Shown one piece after another: positions 57,035-64,000 of a stretch of 64,000 nt of DNA (position 1 is the first letter of the stretch; each line of letters opens with the position of its first letter). Source of the DNA: Aquamicrobium lusatiense (lineage in GTDB: Bacteria; Pseudomonadota; Alphaproteobacteria; Rhizobiales; Rhizobiaceae); contig NZ_JACHEU010000001.1 of the NCBI RefSeq assembly GCF_014201615.1, positions 949,631 to 1,013,630 on the forward strand, read 5' to 3'. The position numbers were made by a program, and so were the translations under genes. A model generated the notes under the pieces. The model worked only from the letters and a program-made list of their open reading frames with translations. It was not told the DNA's origin and ran no database searches.

Positions 57035-59500
57035 ATGAGCAAGATTTTATTGCCGGAACTTCCGGTCACCGCCGTTCTGGCCGATCTGGGCACAGCGTTG
57101 GAGCATGGCAACAAGGCGGTGCTGGTTGCACCGCCAGGCGCCGGCAAGACGACGCTCGTGCCACTCAGCCTGCTCGATGCCGGCTGGCGCGAGGGCGGCA
57201 CCATCGTGCTTCTGGAACCGCGCCGGCTGGCGGCGCGCGCCGCGGCACGACGCATGGCCTCCCTTCTGGGCGAGGAGCCGGGCGGCGTGGTCGGCTATGC
57301 CATGCGCATGGAAAAGCGCGTGTCGGAGCGCACCCGCATCCTTGTTGTCACCGAGGGCGTGCTGGCGCGCATGATCCTCGACGATCCCGAGCTGCCCGGC
57401 ATCAAGGCCGTCATCTTCGACGAGTTTCACGAACGCTCGCTGGACGGCGATTTCGGCCTCGCGCTGGCGCTCGACGTGCAGGGCGCGCTGCGTCCCGATC
57501 TGCGCCTGCTGGTGATGTCGGCGACGCTGGATGGCGCGCGCGTGGCAAAATTGCTTGACGGTGCCCCGGTGATCGAAAGCGAGGGCCGCGCCTTTCCCGT
57601 CGACATCCGCTATCGGGAACGCCCCGCCGGCACGCCGGTCGAGGATGCCATGGCCGCCGCCATCCGTGCGGCCCTGTCGGAAGAGGCCGGCAGCGTGCTT
57701 GCCTTCCTGCCCGGCCAGCGCGAGATCGAGCGCACCGCCGAGCGGTTGGAAGGCCGCGTCGCGGCCGACACCGACATCGTGCGGCTCTACGGCATGATGG
57801 ATGCGAAGGCGCAGGACGCCGCCATCCGCCCGCCTGTCGCCGGCCGGCGCAAGGTGGTGCTGGCCACGGCCATTGCCGAAACCTCGATCACCATAGATGG
57901 CGTGCGCGTCGTCATCGACAGCGGACTGGCGCGCCTGCCCGCCTATGAGCCGGCCAGCGGCCTCACCCGGCTGGAGACGGTGCGCGTGTCGCGCGCCTCG
58001 GCCGACCAGCGCGCCGGGCGTGCCGGGCGCACGGAGCCCGGCGTGGCGATCCGGCTGTGGCGCACCGAGCAGACGGCGGCGCTTCCCGCCTTCACGCCGC
58101 CCGAAATCCTTGCCGCCGACCTCTCCGGCCTGTTGCTGGACTGCGCGGCGTTCGGCGTTGCCGATCCCGCAAGCCTTGCCTTCCTCGACCCGCCGCCCGC
58201 TCCTGCGCTCAACGAGGCGCGCAATCTTCTGCGCACGCTGGACGCCATCGATGGCGATGGCCGCCTGACCGGAGCCGGCCAGGCGATGCGGCGCCTCGCC
58301 TTGCCGGTGCGGCTTGCGCATATGGTGGCCGAGGCTGCCCGAAATGGGCATGAGCGGGACGCGGCCCTTCTCGCCGTGCTTCTGACCGAGCGCGGGCTTG
58401 GCGGCGACAGCGCCGATCTGGAACGGCGGCTGATGCGCTTTGCCGGCGAGAAATCACCCCGCGCCAATGCGGCGCGGCAATTGGCGCAGCGGCTGGCGCG
58501 TAGCGCCGGCGGAGGCGTGAACAGCGACGCCCCATCCTCGCCCGGCGCGCTGCTGCTGCATGCATGGCCGGATCGCGTCGCCAAGGCGCGCGGCGAGCGC
58601 GGGCGCTTCGTGCTCGCCAATGGCTCGGGCGCGATGCTCGACGCGGCCGACCCGCTGGCTGCGGAACCCTTTCTCGTCGTCGCGGACTTGCAGGGCAAGG
58701 CGCAGAATGCGCGCATCACGGCAGCGGCTGCGGTCGGCGAAGACGACATCCGCGCCTTGCTCGGCCACGCCATCGAAAGCCGCCGCGATACGCTGTTTGA
58801 TCTCGAGCGCCGCAGCGTGCGGGTGCGCGAGCAGAGCCGGCTGGGCGCCATCGTGCTTGCCGAGCGCATGCTGCCCGCCCCGACTGGCGACGAGGCGAAT
58901 GAAGCCGTGCTCGATGCTGTGCGTGCGCACGGTGTCTCCATCCTGCCATGGGGCAAGGAGGCAACGGCACTGCGCCAGCGGCTGTCATGGCTGCACAAGG
59001 GTCTTGGCGACCCGTGGCCGGATATGAGCGACGAGGCGCTGACCGCCCGGCTTGAGGATTGGCTGCTGCCCTTTCTCACCGGATCGGCCTCGCTCGCCTC
59101 CATCAGCGGCAATGCGTTGACGGCCGGGCTGACCGCGCTGGTGCCGCACGATCTTCAGCGGCGCATCGATGCGCTGGCGCCCACCCATTTCGATGCGCCA
59201 TCGGGCAGCCACGTACCGGTCCGCTATGACGGCGAGCAGCCGGTTCTGGCCATCCGCGTGCAGGAACTGTTCGGCCTCGCTGCCCATCCGGCTATCGCCG
59301 GCGGCACGGTGCCGCTGACGCTGGAACTGCTGTCGCCGGCGCACCGGCCGATCCAGACCACGCGCGACCTGCCGGGCTTCTGGCGCGGCTCATGGGCGGA
59401 TGTGCGCTCCGACATGCGCGGGCGCTATCCAAAACATGTCTGGCCGGAGAACCCGCTTCAGGCACAGGCTACCAGCAGGGCGAAGCCTCGCGGAACCTGA
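57035..59500 (+). CDS. hrpB: ATP-dependent helicase HrpB
   Basis: An 821-residue DExH-box RNA/DNA helicase of the HrpB family. It has Walker A PPGAGKTTLVPL, the DEFH box (FDEFHERSLDGDFG), SATLDGARVAKLL, and motif VI QRAGRAGRTEPG. A long HrpB-specific C-terminal region ends in DLPGFWRGSWADVRSDMRGRYPKHVWPENP (read in part), a characteristic tail. The cellular role is not well defined. The start at 57035 is preferred over the upstream in-frame one. Confidence 0.96.
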   Translation: MSKILLPELPVTAVLADLGTALEHGNKAVLVAPPGAGKTTLVPLSLLDAGWREGGTIVLLEPRRLAARAAARRMASLLGEEPGGVVGYAMRMEKRVSERTRILVVTEGVLARMILDDPELPGIKAVIFDEFHERSLDGDFGLALALDVQGALRPDLRLLVMSATLDGARVAKLLDGAPVIESEGRAFPVDIRYRERPAGTPVEDAMAAAIRAALSEEAGSVLAFLPGQREIERTAERLEGRVAADTDIVRLYGMMDAKAQDAAIRPPVAGRRKVVLATAIAETSITIDGVRVVIDSGLARLPAYEPASGLTRLETVRVSRASADQRAGRAGRTEPGVAIRLWRTEQTAALPAFTPPEILAADLSGLLLDCAAFGVADPASLAFLDPPPAPALNEARNLLRTLDAIDGDGRLTGAGQAMRRLALPVRLAHMVAEAARNGHERDAALLAVLLTERGLGGDSADLERRLMRFAGEKSPRANAARQLAQRLARSAGGGVNSDAPSSPGALLLHAWPDRVAKARGERGRFVLANGSGAMLDAADPLAAEPFLVVADLQGKAQNARITAAAAVGEDDIRALLGHAIESRRDTLFDLERRSVRVREQSRLGAIVLAERMLPAPTGDEANEAVLDAVRAHGVSILPWGKEATALRQRLSWLHKGLGDPWPDMSDEALTARLEDWLLPFLTGSASLASISGNALTAGLTALVPHDLQRRIDALAPTHFDAPSGSHVPVRYDGEQPVLAIRVQELFGLAAHPAIAGGTVPLTLELLSPAHRPIQTTRDLPGFWRGSWADVRSDMRGRYPKHVWPENPLQAQATSRAKPRGT

Positions 59501-59771
59501 AATGTTTTGACCGGCCGCACGGGTCGGAGCGCTTCCCAAGGGGCATCGAGAAATTCTGACGCAGGGGCAGCAGGAACGTCTGTTCTGCTTTTGCAATTGT
59601 CTGCAACCTGAGTGCACCCAGAGCTGGTATTTGTTCCTGTATTGTTCTTGCATGCCGTGAAAAATCGTGCTTTCCTGTATGCCTGACCAAGGGGAAGGTT
59701 CGGCCTGACGGGCGAGGTCGGGTTTTGACGTCGTGGTGTGCGCTCCGGGGACGCACAGGGGGAGGCATAGC

Positions 59772-61304
59772 ATGGTTTCACGCGTGCGAACGGTCGCCTT
59801 TCAGGGCATCGAGGCCGTGCCCGTCGACGTGCAGATCATGGTGGCGCCGGGAAAGGTGGGCATGTCCATCGTCGGCCTGCCCGACAAGGCGGTCGCGGAA
59901 AGCCGTGAGCGTGTGCAGGCCGCCCTTCATGCGTCCGGCCTGTCGATGCCCGCCAAACGCGTGACGGTCAATCTGGCGCCTGCCGATCTGCCCAAGGAAG
60001 GCAGCCATTACGACCTGCCGATCGCGCTGGGGCTGATGGCCGCGCTCGGGGTCATTCCGGGCGAGGCGCTGAGCGCCTATGTGGTTCTGGGAGAACTGTC
60101 GCTGGATGGCGCCATCGCTTCGGTCGCCGGTGCGCTGCCGGCAGCGATCGCCGCCAACGGAGAGGGCCGGGGCCTGATCTGTCCGCATGATTGCGGGGCC
60201 GAAGCGGCGTGGGCCGGTATCGAATTTGACCTTCTGGCGCCGCGCAGCCTGATCGCGCTTGCCAATCATTTCCGGGGCACGCAGGTGCTCACGCGGCCTG
60301 AGCCGGGCGTGCGCGCCGGCAGCGCCGATCTGCCCGATCTGGCCGACATCAAGGGGCAGGAAAGTGCGCGCCGGGCGCTTGAGGTGGCGGCCGCAGGCGG
60401 TCACAATCTGCTGATGACCGGCCCGCCGGGCTCGGGGAAATCCATGCTCGCCCAGCGGCTGCCGTCGATCCTGCCGCCGCTGTCGCCGCGCGAGTTGCTG
60501 GACGTGTCGATGATTGCGTCTATTGCCGGGGAACTGGCGGGCGGGCGGCTTACCGATCGCCGGCCGTTCCGGGCCCCGCATCATTCCGCCTCGATGGCGG
60601 CGCTGGTGGGCGGCGGGTTCAGGGCGCGTCCCGGTGAGATATCGCTGGCCCATCACGGCGTGCTGTTTCTGGATGAGTTTCCTGAATTTTCTCCGCAGAC
60701 CCTCGATGCGCTGCGCCAGCCGCTCGAAACGGGTTCCTGCATGATCGCGCGCGCCAATCACCGCATCAGCTACCCGGCACGGATCCAGCTGGTCGCCGCC
60801 ATGAATCCCTGCCGCTGCGGCATGGCTGGCGAACCGGGTTTTCGCTGTGCGCGCGGCGAGCGCTGCCGCACGGAATATCAGGCCCGCATCTCCGGACCCT
60901 TGCTGGACCGCATTGATCTCAGGATCGAGGTGCCTGCGGTTTCGGCTGCCGACCTGATCCGCCCGGGAAAGTCGGAAGCGAGCGCTGCCGTGGCCACGCG
61001 CGTGGCGCGGGCGCGCGATCTCCAGCGAGCCCGTTTCGAGGCGCTGGGTGCCGATGGAGCGCTGACCAACGCCCAGTGCCCGCCTTCGCTGATCGAGGTG
61101 GTCGCCACCCCCGATCAGGGAGGAATGATGCTTCTGCAGGATGCCAGCGAAAAGCTCGGCTTCTCCGGCCGCGCCTATCACCGCGTGCTGAAAGTTGCGC
61201 GCACGCTGGCCGATCTCGACGGCAGCGAGGGCATCGGCCGCATCCATGTGGCGGAGGCGATCTCCTACCGCATGGAGACCGGGCTCATGGCGAAGGCTGC
61301 ATAG
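59772..61304 (+). CDS. comM: ComM/YifB family Mg-chelatase-like AAA ATPase
   Basis: A 510-residue AAA+ protein that in naturally transformable bacteria acts as a branch-migration helicase on incoming DNA; in others its role is open. An N-terminal ChlI-like lobe reads VGLPDKAVAESRERVQAALHAS (read in part). The central AAA domain has Walker A GPPGSGKSM and Walker B GVLFLDEFPEF, and the Cys-rich MNPCRCGMAGEPGFRCARGERC probably binds zinc. A C-terminal Mg_chelatase_C domain follows. The start at 59772 has a GGGGGAGG ribosome binding site; the stretch of 271 bases before it holds no gene. Confidence 0.94.
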   Translation: MVSRVRTVAFQGIEAVPVDVQIMVAPGKVGMSIVGLPDKAVAESRERVQAALHASGLSMPAKRVTVNLAPADLPKEGSHYDLPIALGLMAALGVIPGEALSAYVVLGELSLDGAIASVAGALPAAIAANGEGRGLICPHDCGAEAAWAGIEFDLLAPRSLIALANHFRGTQVLTRPEPGVRAGSADLPDLADIKGQESARRALEVAAAGGHNLLMTGPPGSGKSMLAQRLPSILPPLSPRELLDVSMIASIAGELAGGRLTDRRPFRAPHHSASMAALVGGGFRARPGEISLAHHGVLFLDEFPEFSPQTLDALRQPLETGSCMIARANHRISYPARIQLVAAMNPCRCGMAGEPGFRCARGERCRTEYQARISGPLLDRIDLRIEVPAVSAADLIRPGKSEASAAVATRVARARDLQRARFEALGADGALTNAQCPPSLIEVVATPDQGGMMLLQDASEKLGFSGRAYHRVLKVARTLADLDGSEGIGRIHVAEAISYRMETGLMAKAA

Positions 61305-61487
61305 TTTTGCCTCCGGGCTGCCGGCCTGAGTGATCATCGGGCGCGTGGCAGCTTCCCTGTGTGTGTGTGTGTGCGGAGCTCGGCAAGGGACGGTTGGCGG
61401 CGCTTGCCGTACTGATCCGCGACGGTTTTTTCCGGCGTGGTGAATGGCACTTGATCGGATGGCGGCGCAGCAGGTGTCGGCTGCACC

Positions 61488-61536
61488 GGATTGGAGCATT
61501 TCTGCTTTTTCCCGGATCGCAGAAATGCTCCGATCC
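61488..61536. repeat. palindromic intergenic repeat element (rhizobial type)
   Basis: Arms of 18 bases with one mismatch (61488-61505 and 61519-61536), centred on GGAGCATTTCTGC and GCAGAAATGCTCC, with a 13-base loop. The GGAGCATTTCTGC core is, from memory, one of the common intergenic palindromes of Mesorhizobium and related genomes. Confidence 0.6.
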
Positions 61537-61631
61537 TTTATTTTCGCGCAATGCGGAGCGCACAAAACCGCAGTGCACTTCTGCTGAAATTGCTACAGCG
61601 CACGGAGCATATGGGGCGGGCGCGAAAATGA

Positions 61632-61658
61632 AAAAGCCGGCGAGGTGCGCCGGCTTTT
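61632..61658. terminator. terminator at the end of the taurine-type ABC operon
   Basis: AAAAGCCGGCG (61632-61642) pairs with CGCCGGCTTTT (61648-61658), an 11-base perfect stem with a 5-base loop. T runs flank it on both strands, so it can end both the comM and ABC transcripts. Confidence 0.8.
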
Positions 61659-61684
61659 GTCGGGTTCATTCGGTCGAAGGTCCG

Positions 61685-62512
61685 TCAGATGCGACCCTTC
61701 CACGGGATGAAGACCTTTTCCAGATGGCGGATGAGCAGGTCGAAGGCGAAGGCGAAGACGCCGATCACGATGATGCCCATGATGACGGTGTCGCTTGCCA
61801 GATATTCGGCTGCATTCAGCACCATGAAGCCGAGGCCGCGGCTGGCCGCCACCATTTCGGCCGCCACCAGAGTCGTCCAGCCGACACCGATGCCAATGCG
61901 CATCCCGGTGAAGATTTCCGGCAGCGCCGCCTTCATGATGACCTGAGTGATCACCTGCTGGCTGGTTGCGCCCATCGCATAGGCGGCGTGGATCTGTTCG
62001 GTCGAGACCGAGCGCACGCCGGCGCGGGCCGCGATCGCCATCGGCGCGAAGATGGCGAGGAAAATCAGGAAGACTTTTGGGAACTCGCCGATGCCCAGCC
62101 AGATGATGACCAGCGGCAGATAGGCGAGCGGTGGCAGCGGCCGGTAGAACTCGATGATCGGGTCGAGCACGCCGCGAACGACCCGGTTGACGCCCATCAG
62201 GATGCCGATCGGAATGGCCGTCACGCAGGCCAGCGCGAAAGCGCCGAAGACGCGGCCGAGGCTGGCAAGCGTGTGTTCGATGAGCGTGGAGTTGGCAACG
62301 CCGTCGGTCATGGCAAGGATGAACTTGTTGTAGACGGCAATCGGAGAAGGCAGGAACAGCGGCCTCACCCACCCCATCGAGGTGACGAGGAACCACAGCG
62401 CAATCAGCACCAGTGCCGTGATGAGGCTGATATGGCCGCTGTAGCCCTCGCCCGGTGCGCCATAGACCTTGCCGGGTTGTGCGGATTTCGCCTTGGACAG
62501 CCGCTCAAGCAT
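61685..62512 (-). CDS. tauC: taurine/sulfonate-type ABC transporter permease (TauC/SsuC-like)
   Basis: A 275-residue (or 288 from a start at 62551) six-helix inner-membrane permease of the TauC/SsuC/NrtB family. The conserved cytoplasmic loop reads [22 protein letters not shown] (read in part), the EAA-like coupling motif. It pairs with the ATPase upstream and an external binding protein. The start at 62512 overlaps the ATPase stop by 8 bases and has a CGGAG site at 8 bases spacing, so translational coupling is likely. The substrate is most probably taurine or a related sulfonate, but not proven. Confidence 0.88.
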   Translation of the reverse strand: MLERLSKAKSAQPGKVYGAPGEGYSGHISLITALVLIALWFLVTSMGWVRPLFLPSPIAVYNKFILAMTDGVANSTLIEHTLASLGRVFGAFALACVTAIPIGILMGVNRVVRGVLDPIIEFYRPLPPLAYLPLVIIWLGIGEFPKVFLIFLAIFAPMAIAARAGVRSVSTEQIHAAYAMGATSQQVITQVIMKAALPEIFTGMRIGIGVGWTTLVAAEMVAASRGLGFMVLNAAEYLASDTVIMGIIVIGVFAFAFDLLIRHLEKVFIPWKGRI

Positions 62513-63317
62513 GGGCCAGCTCCGGATTTCCTGATGCTCGCTCGTCGCCATAGATAATCCCCAGTATGGTTTCCCGCATTTCGATGAAGTCGGGGCTGGA
62601 CTTGATTGCGCGCGCATCTCCGCTTTCGAGGAAACGGCGGTTGAAGTCGAGTTCGTAGGTGTGGGTGATGCGGCCCGGCCGTGGCGACATGACGATCAGC
62701 CGCGAGCCGAGGAATAGCGCTTCCTCGACACTGTGGGTGATGAAGAAGAACATCTTGTTGGTGTGCTGCCAGACCCTGAGCAGCAATTCCTGAATGGTCT
62801 CGCGCGTCAGCGCGTCGAGGGCGGCCATCGGCTCGTCCATCAGCAGCATGGCCGGGTCGCAGGTCAGCGCCCGTGCAATGCCCACGCGCTGCTGCATGCC
62901 GCCGGAAAGCTGGTAGATCATGTGCCTGTGGAAGTCCTGCAGGCCGACCAGCGCCAGATTGCGCACGGCGCGCTCGCGTCTCTGGTCCTTCGGCACGCCC
63001 TGAAGCTTGAGGCCGAATTCGGTATTGTCGATGACGTTGAGCCAGGGCAGCAGCGCATGCTTCTGGAACACCACGCCGCGGTCGGCGCCCGGGCCGGTGA
63101 CGCGTCGGCCGCCCAGCGTAATGTCGCCGGCGGTCGGCGCCATGAAGCCGGCCATCAGGTTGAGCAGCGTGGTCTTGCCGCAGCCGGAAGCGCCCAGCGC
63201 CACCACGAAGTCGCCGCTGTGGATCGTCAGGTTGACGCCCTTCAGTGCAATCACCGCTTCGTCCGAGTGGAGACCTGGATAGGTCAGGTTCACATTGCTT
63301 ATGTTGAGCGTTTCCAT
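62505..63317 (-). CDS. tauB: taurine/sulfonate-type ABC transporter ATPase (TauB-like)
   Basis: A 270-residue ATP-binding subunit with Walker [10 protein letters not shown], signature [15 protein letters not shown] and Walker [17 protein letters not shown]. The segment [29 protein letters not shown] (read in part) tracks the TauB family closely from memory, more than generic nitrate/sulfonate ATPases. The gene sits between the periplasmic-binding and permease genes on the same strand. A palindromic repeat lies in the 213-base gap to the binding-protein gene. Confidence 0.9.
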   Translation of the reverse strand: METLNISNVNLTYPGLHSDEAVIALKGVNLTIHSGDFVVALGASGCGKTTLLNLMAGFMAPTAGDITLGGRRVTGPGADRGVVFQKHALLPWLNVIDNTEFGLKLQGVPKDQRRERAVRNLALVGLQDFHRHMIYQLSGGMQQRVGIARALTCDPAMLLMDEPMAALDALTRETIQELLLRVWQHTNKMFFFITHSVEEALFLGSRLIVMSPRPGRITHTYELDFNRRFLESGDARAIKSSPDFIEMRETILGIIYGDERASGNPELAHA

Positions 63318-63404
63318 GTCTTGCCTTCTCGCACCATGTCGTCAGGGCATGCGCCGGTGGCTACAGGACCGTGGCGGCCCCGTATGGGAACAGCCGGCGG
63401 CGTT

Positions 63405-63455
63405 AGAGCATCGGGCCGAAACGTGGAATCCGGATTTCGGATATTCCGATGCTCT
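63405..63455. repeat. palindromic intergenic repeat in the tauA-tauB gap
   Basis: Arms AGAGCATCGG (63405-63414) and CCGATGCTCT (63446-63455), with inner CCGAAA/TTTCGG pairs around GTGGAATCC. It has the AGAGCAT...GATGCTCT layout of the rhizobial intergenic mosaic-type repeats. On the mRNA it can fold into a long stem between tauA and tauB, where such a stem can protect upstream RNA or lower downstream expression. Confidence 0.65.
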
Positions 63456-63530
63456 GTCAATAATTCAGATCGTCCTTTGTGCGTCCGGATGGACGCATGG
63501 CGATCCCGCCGCCGGCCGGTCTTGCAGCCG

Positions 63531-64000
63531 CTACTTCGAAGCCGCCGTCGCGAAATCCGCGTTCACGAAGGGGGCGTAGTCTTCCAGCGCGTGGTCGATC
63601 TGCTTCTGCTCGACCAGGAATTTAGCACTTTCCGTGAAAGCGCGCACCGCGCCGCTTTCGGCGCCACCCCCAAGCCAGACATTGGAGGCCTGCTCCTCGG
63701 CGCTCGGGAAGACGAGGAGATCAAGGGCTTCGACCACATCTTCGGGCGAGCCGCCGATCATCCTGACGATGCCCTGCACCTCCGGGGAATCCGCCGTCCA
63801 CTTGTCCTTGTTCATGGCGTAGTCGGCATAGGCGTCAGCCAGCACTTTGGTGAAGGCGTTCATGAATTCGGCGTTTTCGGCCGCGAACTTGCGGTCCACG
63901 ACAATGGCGTCGAATGTCGGCACGCTTTCCTTGCCGATCACCTCGGAGTCGGAGATGACCTTGCCGGTCTTGAGGATTTCGGAGAGAGCCGGCGGCCAGA
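63531..64000 (-). CDS. tauA: taurine/sulfonate-type ABC substrate-binding protein (TauA-like), partial
   Basis: C-terminal part of about 156 codons of a periplasmic-binding protein, open to the right edge of the window, so the N-terminus is not seen. The visible start reads WPPALSEILKTGKVISDSEV, then VGxxxSVPTFDAIVVDRKFA, similar from memory to the TauA/SsuA fold (WGPALSELLKTGKV, then PTLDVWVV). It ends with FVEQKQIDHALEDYAPFVNADFATAASK (read in part). It would deliver taurine or a sulfonate to the TauB/TauC subunits encoded downstream. The 213-base gap to tauB holds a palindromic repeat. Confidence 0.85.
   Translation of the reverse strand, partial: WPPALSEILKTGKVISDSEVIGKESVPTFDAIVVDRKFAAENAEFMNAFTKVLADAYADYAMNKDKWTADSPEVQGIVRMIGGSPEDVVEALDLLVFPSAEEQASNVWLGGGAESGAVRAFTESAKFLVEQKQIDHALEDYAPFVNADFATAASK

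Larger units (their letters stand above)
61305..61684. other. 380-base intergenic stretch with a dispersed palindromic repeat
   Basis: No gene is seen here. It contains a TG dinucleotide tract (61358-61373, eight copies), the palindromic repeat at 61488-61536 and the terminator at 61632-61658. Convergent genes flank it. Confidence 0.5.

Noticed and set aside
61358..61373. TG dinucleotide tract as a phase-variation tract
   Set aside because: It lies in non-coding DNA after comM, so slippage would not change a product; probably a neutral microsatellite.

Overview
This is a GC-rich (roughly 60-65% by eye), gene-dense chromosomal segment of an alphaproteobacterium, most likely order Hyphomicrobiales (Rhizobiales) and close to Mesorhizobium or another Phyllobacteriaceae genus. 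The lineage call is inference. It rests on the class I (archaeal-type) lysyl-tRNA synthetase, the rhizobial-type PmtA, DUF2852 and DUF6314 proteins, the dnaK-dnaJ pair without grpE, a good rhizobial RpoH promoter, an Irr-type iron box and two dispersed palindromic repeats of the rhizobial intergenic type. No phage, transposon, integron, CRISPR array or rRNA operon was seen. Nearly all of the window is housekeeping or core-accessory DNA.

Layout. 0.2-8.3 kb: DoxX, NDUFA9-like SDR, UppP (divergent from a GST), QueG, a CmlA/FloR-type drug exporter behind a candidate leader-peptide attenuator, another SDR and the murein endopeptidase MepA. 8.4-12.9 kb: glk, an MsbA-like ABC exporter, dapB and gpmA, all on +. 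13-19 kb: tRNA-Phe, a 50-residue zinc-ribbon microprotein, gnd, tex, TspO and an RsmB-type rRNA methylase. 19.1-21.8 kb: divergent katA and oxyR sharing a control region with an Irr-like box and an OxyR-like palindrome. 21.8-25.4 kb: flavin-binding protein, universal stress protein, DUF6314, and a YeiH-type exporter with its LysR regulator. 25.4-32.9 kb: pmtA, dnaJ, dnaK (with RpoH promoter), lysK, and a LexA-like S24 protein coupled to a nuclease-fold protein. 33-40.7 kb: a fatty-acid beta-oxidation operon on the minus strand (two acyl-CoA dehydrogenases, OsmC, thiolase, FadJ-type multifunctional enzyme) with a downstream thioesterase. 40.8-47 kb: GGDEF-EAL protein, gshB, a 72-residue protein, a zinc metallopeptidase, DUF2852, and a hydrolase-BenE pair.

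47.1-54 kb is the translation block: infC (starting at ATT), a membrane methyltransferase, rpmI, rplT, a kinase-like protein, pheS and pheT. 54-61.3 kb: an aldo/keto reductase divergent from a LysR regulator, a Gfo/Idh/MocA oxidoreductase, hrpB and comM. 61.6-64 kb: a taurine/sulfonate-type ABC importer on the minus strand, whose binding-protein gene runs off the right edge.

How it fits together. The katA-oxyR region is a peroxide-defence module. The 40.6-33.6 kb operon carries the core of beta-oxidation under one strong palindromic operator. The infC-to-pheT block groups translation genes and shows an initiation-factor start-codon feedback signal. The most interesting local signals are regulatory: the cmlA-type leader with mutually exclusive hairpins, the Irr/OxyR control region, the dyad over the gshB promoter, the uppP-GST palindrome and the fad operator. 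No wholly new multi-gene system was found. The least explained items are the zinc-ribbon microprotein, the S24-nuclease pair and the extra segment in UppP.
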